From Podaxis mareebaensis (lineage: Eukaryota; Basidiomycota; Agaricomycetes; Agaricales; Agaricaceae): a DNA stretch of 64,000 bases. The notes beneath the pieces are model-generated. The model made no database searches. It was not told the DNA's origin and was given only the letters and a program-made list of their open reading frames with translations. Both the position numbers and the translations under genes were made by a program. Below are positions 1 through 11,863 of the stretch, one piece after another (positions within the stretch are counted from its first letter, which is position 1; the number at the start of each line of letters is the position of its first letter). The stretch lies in contig JAEUWP010000330.1 of assembly GCA_018524725.1 (NCBI GenBank), forward strand, positions 1 through 64,000, in the 5' to 3' direction.

Positions 1-1
1 C

Positions 2-77
<76 letters not shown>

Positions 78-92
78 GCAGCAGCAGCAGCA
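1..92. repeat. (CAA)n / (CAG)n microsatellite
   Basis: About 25 perfect CAA units run to about position 76 and then switch to five CAG units before unique sequence begins. The tract starts at the window edge, so its true length is unknown. Confidence 0.97.
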
Positions 93-2100
93 GCACCATC
101 TCTGTGACCACTGATCCCATGGCCATTTTCAAACTCTGCCCAGTGCACAGGAAATACATATCATGAGAATAAAACTGAGGTCATGTTCAGACTTCACTGT
201 TTTTTGTGATGATGTCAATAGTAAGCCTTTTTGGATCAATCATATGCTTGAATGAACCATTTTGTATCCTTGTCTGTGCTTCACCCAATGTACCCACAGG
301 ACTTTAGATATTAATCTCACACATGTAATTGTTAGCAGGATGCAATGAACTGGCAGGATTTTCCCACCAGTTCATGCAGTTCTATTGCCATCATAACATG
401 TATTTAATGGCTTTCATCTCTACAAGAATGATTGTAGTGTGAGAAATAAGGCAGTGAGGTGGTTGGGTTGATGAAGTGAAAATATTGCTTCATTGGGAAA
501 CCAGAGAACAAAGCAATATTTCCAACCAGATGAGCAAAATCTGTTGATATACTTCTCAATCTGGAGTTTGAGACAAGTATCATAACTCCTGGATTCAATT
601 CTCACACCCTTGGAGATTTTTCTGTCATGAGCCTCCTACAAGTTCTGGCTTGCCACATGGTGTCATTGTAATCATTCTCAGTTACTATACATTGGACATT
701 TGTGATATTTTCTGTGCACTGGGTAGAGTTTGAAAATGACCATGGGATCAGTAGTCATGGGAATGGTGCTGCAGCCACAGAATGATTTGAATGTGACTAA
801 TAGGGAATATCTGAACATTCACCTCCAAGTGGAGTTTGTTTGGGTACATTTTACATGGATGCTCAAGAATCAGAAACAGTTTCAGGAGCTGTTGGCTGAT
901 GGAGCATGCACAGAAGTTGTTGGAAAGTCTGAGGACCAGAAGCATTGGGAGATATGCTTGTAGGACATAACTCAGAGGCATGCTAGTCCATTTGGTCATA
1001 TCTGTCTACATATCTACTGTAACCTATTGGATTTTTCTTTGCTTGATACTCAGTTAGATATATATGCTCTAAGTAGGTCATAGTGCTGTTATTTATGTAC
1101 TTCTCCTAGTTATGTTCTAAGTCCAATCAATAAGGAAAAGCTTTCAATGCTGCTATCATATGACAATAACTGTACATCATAGAGCTGAGGAACAGTGAAC
1201 TAACTCATTTCAATTTCAGGTGATGAAATATCTGAGAGAGGATCCAAATCCATTCATTCATGCCATCTCTGGATCATGTTTATGTCTACAAGCATGTATG
1301 CTCTTCAAAGCCAGTCAGTGACTTTCTGATCTTCAACTACCTCCAATCTTATTCTCTCCATGGATAAGTTCTTCAAATCTATCTGAACCCTCAGTATCCA
1401 GTTAACTGCAACTTCTGAGAACTCCAAAAGGAATGTATCCCTTGCAACCAGGTGTTGCTGTAACAAAATGGCTGCAAAGGCTCAAAAGCAGGAGGCTCCA
1501 GGACATGCAAAGGCATGAGTATATAGCTCTCACTGTTACATTCTACATGGCAACATATCTCCTATATTTCTCTGTATTAGCATACAGAATGCATTAGTGA
1601 GGACCCCTGTGTCACACCCAGAGGGATTTTACCTTGTCTTTTTTGATCTCATAGGGTGAAATGCAATGAAGAGGATGGCATCTGTTCAAGTAAAACTTGC
1701 CTCCCTGTTTTAATGCACAGAAGCCACAGTCCATCCCAAACTCTCAATGGCATTCACCAGGATGTGATAATCAGCTCTGGAGTATTGACAATTGACTGTG
1801 CAATACATGGTTCTTGACTCTTACCATACCTGCAATAAGAACAAGATACAGCTCTGGAAGAATGTTGTATTTTCTGGATGGCATAAGGCAGTTGATCTGA
1901 ACCTTCAGTAACCACCACCATCATCTCAGTGGAATGGTTATTCATAGCATTGAAAAGGAATACAAACCCATTCAGTTATCATGTTGAGCTCTAAGGACTC
2001 TTTGGGAGTTCTTGGAGGTGCTTTGAGAACTGTCAATCAAACTCTCTCATCACTGCTCAAGCACTAGTTTAATGCCATCTCTTACTCAACCTTGCAAAGC
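93..2100. other. Gene-free CpG-depleted stretch with an inverted repeat
   Basis: No credible gene was found: open frames are short and lack recognisable motifs. CpG dinucleotides are almost absent, as in the LINE relic that follows. About 70 bases near 95-163 recur in inverted orientation near 700-770 (the segment with ATCCCATGG, CATTTTCAAACTCT and CCCAGTGCACAG). The arms differ mainly by C/T and G/A transitions. Probably degraded repeat DNA. Confidence 0.6.
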
Positions 2101-2114
2101 ATTAGAGGGACCTT

Positions 2115-4477
2115 TTGCTGGTGTTGAGAATAGAGACAACTTTATTTGCAAGCCAATCTCTCCTACTCCTTCCATTGGAACCAAACATTCCATCTCTACT
2201 GATCATCTTCTTTTGCTACAGACTTGAAAGAGTCTCAAAGTTCATGATGATGATGACACTGCTTCCTCAGTTCACTCAGCTGAGGAAGACCAAGAATCTG
2301 ATGGAGACCTTAGCACTCCAAGGTCTCTCCATCCATCCCTCATACCAGTTTGTGAGGATATTGAACTGTCCCCTGAGATCATCCCTTCTTTGCATTGAGT
2401 CTTTACCCAAGCTCAATCTATTGCTGCCTCCCATGGCTTCATCCCTCCTACCCCAGGCACTGCTTGGGACAATTCCCAACCAACTGATCCCCTCCCCACC
2501 CTCCCCACTTTCACTCCCATTTCCCCCCTCCAAATGCACAGCCTCATGGTGATGTGCAGTTGACCCATAGAATGGATTGGTCAGCAATCTGTGACACTAT
2601 TTGTAATGCCCTCTATGAAGTCAATACCACTGATATTAAGGACATGAAAGGCCTTAGCCTCTTAACCTCTTTGCTCAGCTTCACCTCTTACTATTTAGCT
2701 AGCTGGGCCAATAATGGGGATTTGTCTACATTTGAGGGAACTAATCACTTCATTTCAATTCTTCAGACTGTTGCACATTCTGAACAGTTGTGCAACAAAT
2801 CAGTTCCATATAACAATCATAGACTCTGTCTCTATGACTTCATTTCTATACAGTTCCCACCTTCCCATACCCTCTCTCCCACCCCTACCCCAATGTCAAC
2901 TGGCCACTGTAATGAATGCTGGGCTGAAAAGGCACTGGTAGTGTCCTCCCCTCCCACTAAAGACACTGCTGGGTATCTCCAGGGCTCAGATTCACAACTC
3001 AAAAGGGATGCTGCATGTGCAATCACCCTCAGCTGTCTTCCACCTGCCAACCCCAACAAATTAGGTGAGTCTTTGAATTCTAATGTTAATGCTGAAATGC
3101 TTCCTCCCTCCCTCCACTATCCCTGAGGTGGTGACTAACAGTCCCCCTCAAGGAGAGACTTTTAGTCCTCCTATTCCTTCTGAGACTATTAGTCCAGATA
3201 AGGGCACCTCTAGCTCCTGGTCCATTGTTAGCTGCTGGCATGTGCCTCATAAACTGATAGCTGCCCAACAACTGTGTAAGCCTATCATTACCCCTTCTCA
3301 CCTCCCAAGGCCTCCAACCCCCCTCCTTCCCAACCATCCCCCCCTTCCTCTATCCTTTCTCCCATCAACTGAGCTACTAAACCTCAGTACAGGTCTGGTG
3401 CCCCCTCCCTATCTACTCAGAGGTCCTCATATTCCAAAGTGACCTCTCAAACACCTCTTAACATTGAAGAGTTGCAGAAATATGCTGCCCTTCAAAATCG
3501 GTTTCCTCAAATGTCACCAGTTGACATCATTAATTTCCTCTATAATTTGGGGGACATCAAATCATCCCCTCTTACTAAATCCCCATCATTTTCTACCTGC
3601 TCCTCCTCTCAACCCAAGGCCACTCAAGGCCCATCATACAAGAATGTTGTCATTCCATTCAATGACACCTTTACCTACCTCATGATAATGTCTCTAGACC
3701 TCATTGTTCACTGCTGCAACAACAAACTATATCAGAAGAATCTTCCTCTTTGCATTGAATCAGTGAAGAAGAATGAGAAAACATTGTGGCTCAATACAAG
3801 CTCAGTCACTTCTGAATCTGAGCTTGCCACCATCAAAAAAGGCATTATAGACTCCAACAGGTCCTCCTTTGCATCACTGGACATTAGGAATGTGGTTATT
3901 CCATTGCTTCCCATGTCTAAATCATTTATCAAATTCACCAACCTTCCATACTTCAGAGAGGATGGTACCCCCACACAGCTGATGATATAAACCTGCCATT
4001 AATAACTCTCCCTATGCTGACATTGTCAACCATCTAGTTGGTAAACCCTGCTTTTGCCAAGTATTTCCTCACTCTGACTCAGCCATTCTCTTTTTTGACT
4101 TGTGGGATTCCCAAATGGCCTCCAGGGCAAAATTATGCATCAACCACACTATTCTCTTTGAGAATAGAGTGTGCATCTTTTGAGGGATGTCCATGAGGGT
4201 TGCCAGTCCTTTATGCAATCAGTGCCAGAGATGGAGTCACCCTACCCACCTATGTAAAGTGCATAACCTACATCACACAATTTGTAGTGACCCCCACCAT
4301 ACTAATAATCACTGCTACAATGGGTACTGCTGTCATGGCAAAACCAGCCCCAATCCTTGTCCCCTGACTCCTACCAATATCAAAGAGTGCCTACATGTGA
4401 CCTCCTTTACCTGCCTATCATGCAATTCAAAAGAACATCATATGAACAGCAATAAGTGCCTATTCCTCCATCATTGA
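2115..4477 (+). mobile_element. Decayed LINE (Tad1-like) ORF1, gag-like zinc-knuckle protein
   Basis: Open segments in shifting frames (about 2115-2552, 2554-3126, 3439-3990, 4187-4477) together resemble the ORF1 of fungal Tad1-type LINEs: a long Ser/Pro/Thr-rich N-terminus, then a conserved block just before a CCHC zinc knuckle. The knuckle is visible at about 4209-4255 (C-x2-C-x4-H-x4-C, starting CNQCQRWSH), followed by a second Cys/His-rich part. Frameshifts and stops separate the pieces, so it cannot encode a full protein. CpG is almost absent across the block, as expected when methylated cytosines decay to thymine. The family call rests on the knuckle, the upstream block and the endonuclease that follows; the exact clade is inference. 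Confidence 0.6.
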
Positions 4478-4478
4478 T

Positions 4479-5703
4479 ATGATAAAGAATGGATTGTCAA
4501 CAAGCTCAAGGAAAAGAAGACCAAAAAAGCAAAGGCACATTTCAACTCTAGAGTGGCTAATGTCTGAACAATCTTACAGTAATCATACTCTATCTTTAGA
4601 CTCTTTAAACAATATTTCAATTTGTTCTTTCAATGTACAACATTTGTGGCCCACCATAGAATTTCTTTTAAACTTCCCTTTACTTAAAGACATTCATGTT
4701 TTATGTCTACAAGAACCACCTATCAATTTCATAAGAAACATCCCATCCACCACTCTCTCTGAAGAAGAACCTATGGAGGGACTGCCTATTCACAAGGATT
4801 GGCTTCTTCTTCATGACCAATCCATTCCTAAACCAAGAGTACTTACTTACATTTGTATCTCCCTCTAATCTTTTAACCCAATCATTTACCTGAATATTAT
4901 TTCATCTTCAGACTTTCAACTCTTCTCCCTATCCATACTGAGTAAACAATATTTTCTCATTGGTTACTTCAAATCCAAAGACTTGTCATCCATAGACTAT
5001 TTAGAGTCATGTAAATGCTCTTTTCCCAACAACATCCTCTATACAGGGAGAGATTTCAATATGAGATCACCAGAATGGGATCCTAATGCAATGTACTGAC
5101 TTGCTATCCAATATAATGGACACCATCAGTCCCACAAGATCCTCCCTGTCCAAGTTCTCATTCATGCACTTTCCCAATGATGATAACAAGTCACTGACTG
5201 TCATAGATCTTATGTTCATGGTATCTCTGGATGATCTCCCTGCACCCACACACTCATACATACATGATTGGAGATGCAAATCTGATCACATCCCACTTTA
5301 CACTCACATCCCTCTCCCATCAACTGCTCATCCCATTATAATCAAATACACCATCCCTAGGGATTCAGAAGAAGCCCTCTTCCTTTACAGCTGCATGAAA
5401 CACATCAAGGCCATTCCCACCATTTTCAAATGTCCAGACAACATCAATAAATTTGTTTCCTCCATTCTTTCTATTGTAACAGAAGAATGGAACCATAACA
5501 CTATCAAAGTCAAAATATGTTGTTCTAAACCCTGGTGGAACCATCAATGCTCTGACACTCTCTGCATGTTCAATACACATAAGACTAAGCAAAATTGGAC
5601 AGCCTTTAGACATGTCACAAGAAAAGCCAAACATGCCTTCTTTGACAACAAAATTCCTGAGATCTCCAAGGAGAAACATTGGCCATGGGACTTAATGTCA
5701 TAG
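4479..5703 (+). mobile_element. Decayed LINE endonuclease (EEP/APE type), truncated before reverse transcriptase
   Basis: Continues the same element. From about 4605 the frame shows the start of an exonuclease-endonuclease-phosphatase domain (SICSFNVQ, then VLCLQEPP with the catalytic Glu). A GRDFNMRSPEWDP block (the GDFN-like motif) lies near 5050 in another frame, and the SDHIPLY motif with the catalytic His lies near 5281. The part after it (KPWWNHQC, about 5530) matches the linker that precedes reverse transcriptase in such elements. The reading stops at 5703 and no reverse transcriptase motif follows, so the 3' half is missing. At least three frame changes show it is dead. Confidence 0.65.
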
Positions 5704-5867
5704 GTGAAGAAATACAACCTCCCCCCTTCCCAATCCATCCTACACAAGGGTCAACCATGTAATGAAACAGAATCATGCAAAACATCACAAAGACCAACAT
5801 GGCAAGCAGATAAATTTGTTTACATATCACTATAAAAGATATCTTCAATTTCCAACTCAAAAAGTGT

Positions 5868-5974
5868 TGACAAGAGTGGGACTTGAACCCACGCCACCAT
5901 TCGGTGATGAGAAACCCGCGATCGCAGGCAAGCTACGCTTGAGTCACACGCCTTAACCGCTCGGCCATCTTGCC
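5868..5974 (-). tRNA. tRNA-Leu(CAA), intron-containing
   Basis: Read on the minus strand: acceptor GGCAAGA pairs with TCTTGTC, the D arm is GGCCGAGCGGTTAAGGC, and the T arm is GTGGGTTCAAGTCCCAC. The anticodon context is CTCAAG. The intron after it contains CTTG, which can pair with the anticodon CAAG, as in other eukaryotic tRNA-Leu(CAA) precursors. A short extra arm (CACC-GAAT-GGTG) fits a class II tRNA. CCA is not encoded. A near-identical copy lies at 8451-8557 in the opposite orientation. Confidence 0.85.
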
Positions 5975-6261
5975 ATTGATTAATTATGACAGGGCAATGT
6001 CCAAGGTCCATCGCCAAAGTATGGGAGAAGAAAGCTTGAGATTCGGCAGCCGTGCGAGGTCTAATCGTGTCCCTTAGTTATGCATCAGGCCGGCCTTAGT
6101 GCCTCAATCGCCTAATTTGATGTCTACCATGACCCGAGAAACAGTTCCGAGTATGTCGGAAATAGTGAAAGGGTGCCGAAAGGACTGTGAGGAAGGTCAA
6201 GTGACCAATTCTATTCAACGGCTCACAGCAATCCTTTTATTGATGTTTCTACCCCCAGACC

Positions 6262-8144
6262 ATGCACTTCTCGAAAACATACACCCAGCTCCTAGAGAGC
6301 CTCCCTCCAGAACTCCAGGAAAATGCCATCCAATATCGCCAAGTATATCTGCTATTATTCACGTAGCCGAACAGCCTACTGACCATTACCCCCGGAGTCA
6401 GCTCAAAAAAATCATCAACCAAATTGTGAAGGAGCTATCCTCCCTCGGGCTGAGTCCGGCCCTGCTGCACGAGCTTCTCGAAGCACAAGACGCCCATTCG
6501 TTCGCTCCTCTTCAGCTTTCCGAGGACGATGGCAACTCTGTACCACTGTCAAATAGTGGTCGTGTGCACCTAAATACTGAAGAAGGTCTTGCTCTGAACG
6601 GCCGCCCAGGGTTTCCTAAGGTCGTGTATGAGTTTAGCGAAGATTCCTCTAAAATAGAACCACGCCTCCGAATATCGTTGGAATCTTTGGGCGAGACGAG
6701 CAACCTGTTAAGTGGTGGGACGCAGGAGAAAGAGGGACAGGAGGAAGGACGTGAGGCTGATACAAGTGTTAGCGACGAGGACGAACCGGAGCCAATCGGG
6801 GTGAATGAGAACTCACTTGTCCCACCCGGCGACAGCCTGCTATGGACCTTGCAGAGGGCAGGATTAGAGTATGTCCTCACGCATATCCGATCACCCGCTC
6901 TGAGCCTAATCAACTTCATTTATGAGATCACAAGCATCCGCTGATGGCAATTCCGCTTCGGAATCCCATGAAGTCATTATTCCTCTCGTATCTGATAGTC
7001 AGTTCTTTGAACTGCTATATACGACTCTCGAACACATGTCCACACACCTCAAATCTCTCCAAAACGAATTCCTGGACTCGCTAAAGACATTGTCACGGAC
7101 AATCGCCGATTCCGCTCGGCCCGCGAGTTCATCTCACTCGGTGCTAGGTGGGCGGTTCCATCCACATTCGCCTCTACGGGAGCACGCTGGAAGTGTTCAA
7201 GTGCAGGCTGGTAGCTTAACCAAGGTATGCCGAGTCGTAAAAAAGAAATCATGCAGCGGCCCCCTCACTGGAAAAACTACAGAGCGACTTGTATTCTTGG
7301 AGAGAGATATTTCAGCTGTACACCGAGGCGGAAGTCTTTGAGAGTGTGCACGAACACGATCGGGGAGAGCGGAGCGTCGAAGAAAGCGAACGTCGGCTAC
7401 AGCTGTTCGCAAAGCAGGTCACTCAAAGAGGGTTGGCGGCTCATGGTAAATTCAAGCTCAAACAAAGCCGTCCTGCATTGGAGACCTTCCTCCAACTAAA
7501 CATCTTTATTCTAAACCTCAAGAAGGTGCGTGTCAAACACTGCCATTACCCTCCAGCATAATCTAATACAGTCCGCAGTTCCAGCTTGCAAATTCTGAAG
7601 CCGCCCGCAAAATCCTAAAGAAACACACAAAACGGACAGCTCTCCCTCCACCATCTGACAGCTCCTCGAGCAACGCTCCCCCGCAACTCGCTCTATTACC
7701 TCAATTTCGCTCCTTCTCCCTCCCCCGCGTCCTTGTACAAGCCATTGGCGAGACCCTGCTTCCGGTGATTCCACATCTAGACGACTACTCATGCCTAATA
7801 TGCACAAGCATCGCGTTCAAGCCAATAAGGCTCGACTGTGGGCACCTCTTCTGTGTACGCTGTCTAGTCAAGATGCAGAAACAAGGCAAAGGCAACTGTC
7901 CCATGTGCCGGGCACCTTCGGTATTAGTCGCCAACCGATGTGAGTGACTAAGCGATCCACCAACGTAGCTATGATTGATGATTGTGCAACATTAGCGAAT
8001 GTCGATTGGGCACTCATGAATTTCATGCAAGATTGGTTCCCACTCGAGGCCAAAGAGAAACTCAAGGCCAACGAAAAGGAAGCGAGCTTAGAAGAACTAC
8101 AGGAGTTGGGTCTGGACCCGAACTCGACTTGCACTATAACGTGA
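6262..8144 (+). CDS. SPX-RING E3 ubiquitin ligase (phosphate-signalling type)
   Basis: Six exons by my splicing: 6262-6342, 6402-6868, 6927-7224, 7283-7525, 7579-7939, 7996-8144, giving about 532 residues with every phase consistent. The N-terminus (MHFSKTYTQLLESLPPELQ, then LKKIINQIVKELSSLG) and a later block (DSQFFELL, then YSWREIFQLY) form an SPX domain, which in this family binds inositol pyrophosphates. A C3HC4 RING lies near residues 435-480 (CLICTSIAFKPIRLDCGHLF to CPMC). The C-terminus after the last intron (SNVDWALMNFMQDWFP) is the conserved tail of fungal SPX-RING proteins. Fission yeast Pqr1 has this architecture and acts in phosphate homeostasis; assignment of the same role here is inference. 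The start was chosen because it opens the SPX domain directly. An acidic Ser/Glu-rich insert splits the SPX domain. Confidence 0.88.
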
Positions 8145-8450
8145 AAGCTTATACCACATTATCATTTATTGATTTATTCTAGTTTATATCCGTATGATTC
8201 CTTAACTTATGTTTATCATAGATGTTACTTTGATGTAATACTTATTTCGGATATCCAACCCTCTTAAACTCTTCGGATCACTTGGCTGACATCGAAACGC
8301 TCGAGAGCCGGAATGATGCCATCAGCCCTGAAAGTCCCTGAAGCCTTGCCCTCGTGATACTGTAGAATATGATTGACTTCAAAACCTTATAGAAAGGGGG
8401 TATTTCCGCCTACATGCTCTGGAAATTTTAGCTGAGCCCCTACATTCACT
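8145..8450. other. Short intergenic stretch, nothing recognised
   Basis: AT-rich 3' flank of the SPX-RING gene followed by unremarkable sequence up to the tRNA. No open frame with a recognisable motif. Confidence 0.6.
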
Positions 8451-8557
8451 GGCAAGATGGCCGAGCGGTTAAGGCGTGTGACTCAAGCGTAGCTTGCCTG
8501 CAGTCGCGGGTTTCTCATCACCGAATGGTGGCGTGGGTTCAAGTCCCACTCTTGTCA
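8451..8557 (+). tRNA. tRNA-Leu(CAA), intron-containing, second copy
   Basis: Same structure as the copy at 5868-5974 (acceptor GGCAAGA/TCTTGTC, anticodon CAA, intron with pairing CTTG). The only difference I see is within the intron (CTGCAGTCGC here, CTGCGATCGC there). Opposite orientation makes an inverted pair bracketing the SPX-RING gene. Confidence 0.87.
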
Positions 8558-9329
8558 CGAATCCCGAAGGTCTCTTTTTTCAAGCTATCAAATGGTTCTG
8601 CGGCAGTACATTAGAATTTGCGTGGCTTACACCCTCTTCACTTCCGCTTCCTTCCTCCAGCCACACGCTTCCCGTTACACTCGGTGGGGTCTGATTCTGT
8701 CCAGCAGCTCCGCGAGATTTTCTTTATTGGTGGCATTTTTGATGGCAAGGGTGATATAACTTCCACGCACACCACTAATCCTATGGCACCCGAATATGTT
8801 CCATTGACTATGAACATCAATGCACCCTATCCGATTTTGATCAATTCTCGTTTACAAAATGAATCAAAGGTGTCTCCTCACATCCTTGGACATCCCAGTT
8901 AGACGAAGATCCCAGAGACGACTTCTAGGGACAGAAGGTACCTGCGCTTAAGGCTCGCTTTTCTCGTCCATGGGTTGTTCTCAGTAACGTGTTGTCCAGG
9001 ATAAGTTATTTGTGATTATCCTCTTTTTAAGCTTCACAAGTAAGGTGAAAACATCTACCAAGAACTCAGTGGAATAAGTGAGAAACATACGAGCTGTTAA
9101 TGGAGCATGTATTTGAGTATCACAAGTAAAATCAGACTCACATATGGTGTTGTCGTTGCCGACTTACAAGGAAAGTCACCCCGTGAGTCTGACCATGGGA
9201 GACTAGGAGGTGGAACATGGAATTGACAATTTCAGACACACGCTCCCTGACCAAAAATGGATTTACACTGTGGTCATGACTGTCATACAATGAACGAGGT
9301 TGGCCAACATCCAATAGTCATTGTAGATG
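8558..9329. other. Intergenic, no gene recognised
   Basis: Short open frames only (for example 8618-8902), none with a motif or plausible splice partners. Confidence 0.5.
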
Positions 9330-9513
9330 AAATTGCCCAGTCTGCTATCAAACTACCAGGGATGAAACATCGTCGTTGGAACATGGGAAGAAATCGCATT
9401 GGATATATAAAGGTGAAAATACAGCCAAGAAATAAAATTCAGACAATGGCTCGGAGCATGCCCTTCAGCTGCTTTGCCTGCACACCCCAATGCGCATGCA
9501 AAAAGCTATGATC

Positions 9514-9825
9514 TCAGAACCCGAATTGGCTGTTTTTGTTGCCAATATCCCCTACCGATCTGTTGAGGTTCCCGGTATTGGCACCATTACTGTTAATGCC
9601 ATTACTGTTGATGCCATTACTGTTGATGTTGTTACCGCTGTTACCGTTACCAGCAGCACTGCCAAGGTTAATGCCATTCGAACCTGTCCCACCTGAATTG
9701 CTGTGAGAGTTGCCTCCTACATTTCCAGCAGTGACTGAACTAGCAATACCAGCCATTTGAGGGTGAGGAGCAGTGAGAATCAGGGTTGAAGAGAATAAAA
9801 CAATGAGGAAGGGTTTGATTTGCAT
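9514..9825 (-). CDS. Small secreted Gly/Asn-rich protein, copy A
   Basis: A 103-residue single-exon frame. Residues 1-18 form a signal peptide (Lys at position 4, then a hydrophobic run FLIVLFSSTLILTA) followed by Pro-His-Pro-Gln. The mature part is almost entirely Gly, Asn, Ser and Thr with short repeats (INSNG several times) and has no cysteine, so it is not a hydrophobin or a disulfide-rich effector. A TATA-like element lies about 125 bp upstream. Conservation of frame, length and signal peptide in copy B argues that it is a real gene. Function unknown; a cell-wall or secreted low-complexity protein is a guess. Confidence 0.65.
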   Translation of the reverse strand: MQIKPFLIVLFSSTLILTAPHPQMAGIASSVTAGNVGGNSHSNSGGTGSNGINLGSAAGNGNSGNNINSNGINSNGINSNGANTGNLNRSVGDIGNKNSQFGF

Positions 9826-9948
9826 TGTTCAACCTAGGAATTAGAGAGCACACATTCATCAGGTTGGCAGACACACAGTGGACTATATAGCCTGATACTT
9901 ACTGTGAGACAGAAGTGATTAACTGCGAGGTTATGCTCATGTTCTCTG

Positions 9949-9958
9949 CCTTTATATG
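9949..9958 (-). promoter_or_regulatory. TATA-like element of secreted-protein copy A
   Basis: On the minus strand this reads CATATAAAGG, about 124 bp upstream of the ATG. Copy B keeps ATATAAAGG at nearly the same distance (126 bp) although the surrounding DNA has diverged. Confidence 0.45.
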
Positions 9959-10850
9959 TGCTACAGGTTGAAATATAAAATACTACCCTCAGATGTCCAA
10001 GTTCTTGTGTGAGTGACACTGCAGATGCTCTGATGCAAGGACGAATGAATGATGGTTATTTTGAGGCCAACACCATTTTAGTTTTAGGAACTATGGCACA
10101 CTAATGACATTATTCATGGAGGGAAGAACCACCATCTTGTGATCAAGCTGTCAATGTAAAGACTGTCTTTGGTTCTCAGTGAGGACCATTTGAGGTGTCA
10201 TTAAAACAAGTTGCCATGATAGAATAGTCTGAGCTGAGGATAACCATCACTGAAGAATGCATTTAACTCTTTTTGGGTGCATTATGTTTGCTTTGCTAGG
10301 TATCTTAGTCCCTATTTTGAGCATCTTCAAAGGCAACACCTGGTCAAAAACTCCCAGAACATGAGCAGCCCCACCAGACCTGACAAATAATTCTCATCGA
10401 TTTTTCAATCACTAGGACAGCAATATGGCATTAAATGTATGATATCAGAGGAATGCTCGAATCAACATATCTACCTCATGATCAACTTGCCAACATTTGT
10501 ATCTTGGACTTGAAGGCTTGACCCATGTCAATTGGCACTTGAATATTAAGCTGGGGAGTGTGTGCTCATACTACCTTCCTTTGAGTATCTCTGATGCAAA
10601 TGAATATGGACCCAGGGCCAGAAAACCCCTGGAGCCAAACCAACTCACACTAGAAGTGCAGAGTTGTTCCCACCTGAACATGTTTATCAGACTCTATGTG
10701 ACCCATGCTGAGTTACTCTCCCTGAGACTTTTGCTGCAATGCATGCTGTGATTGGATATTCTAGTCTCCATTATTTCTGACTTGTCAGGATTTCCTCTGA
10801 CCAACAGCTAATGAGGTATTTCTTCTCCTACCAGCTTCAAGCATCATAGT

Positions 10851-11680
10851 TAACAAGTATGGGTCCAATCTATGCCAAACTAAGCATATCCTCCATTACC
10901 TCCTCGTCATGATTTTTCTTTAATGCATCAAGGATTTGCTGTGAACCATCACCTTCCATTATCCTGGTGACATTCATTAGTGTCAGTCCAATTCTGTGGT
11001 CAGTTATGCAGTCCTATGATTGCCCATCAAACATGAGCAGCTTCATGAGTCTTGTTGTCCTTACCTGGGCATAATTGTACATTTGGATCTTTTCATTATG
11101 ATTGGTGGTGTGAACCAGGTTAAGCCTCATAGTGTGACACTCTTCTATTTCATGCATGATTTTATGATCCATCAAATGGGAATGGAGAACTTGGAAGGCT
11201 CGATGTTTATTTTGATATGGAGCAGTGAGAATGATGTGTATAGAATAAAGGGAAAATACATACCTGATGTTGGCTCCATTCACCTTGCATTGAAATAGTG
11301 ATGCTAGTAGGTATATGCATTAACCTGACAACAGATTCTGTCCTATTAACATGCTGGACAGAATAAAGTAAGAACGAGATGACAGTCATGAAACACAACT
11401 AGAAACCAACCTGGCCACCAGCACCTGGAGTGCACACAACTTCTATCCTAATCTCATCCATTGAGAAAAGCTCATCATTCTGCTCATCTGTCTCCTCCAT
11501 CAATGGAAGAACTTGAACAATGGTGACACTGCTTGTATGCAATCTTCTACTAGCCCCCTGTGGCAGAGACCCGCTACACATAATGCACACTGCTCTCCCA
11601 CCTCAAGGCATTATATGCACCCTCTCCTTTGATCTCCACTATGGCATCACAATCCCACTGTTTTTTAGATCATTTTTTGA
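10851..11680. other. Spacer between the two duplicate copies, nothing recognised
   Basis: AT-rich, CpG-poor. The longest frames (about 90 residues near 11014-11298, both strands) show no motif or signal peptide. Confidence 0.5.
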
Positions 11681-11863
11681 AATTGCCCAGTCTGCTATCA
11701 AAATACCAGGGATAAAACACCATTGCTGGAGTATGCAAAGTGACCCCATTGGGTATAAAACAGTGAAAATACAACCAAGAAATAAAATTCAGACAATGAC
11801 TTGGAGCATGCCCTCCAACTGGTTTGCCTACATGCTCCAACATGTATGCAAAAAGCTACAATT

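Larger units (their letters stand above)
9330..10850. repeat. Tandem duplication, copy A
   Basis: Starts at GAAATTGCCCAGTCTGCTATC and aligns base for base, with scattered substitutions, to 11681-12850. The repeat contains a secreted-protein gene, its promoter and about 1 kb of upstream DNA. About 350 bp near 10195-10545 has no counterpart in copy B. Confidence 0.85.

Noticed and set aside
1..92. CAA/CAG tract as a CRISPR-like or coding polyglutamine array
   Set aside because: Pure trinucleotide microsatellite at the window edge with no spacers and no open gene context.
2276..2587. Antisense Gly/Glu-rich frame in the LINE relic
   Set aside because: Reverse of a Pro/Ser-rich ORF1 segment; low-complexity mirror only.
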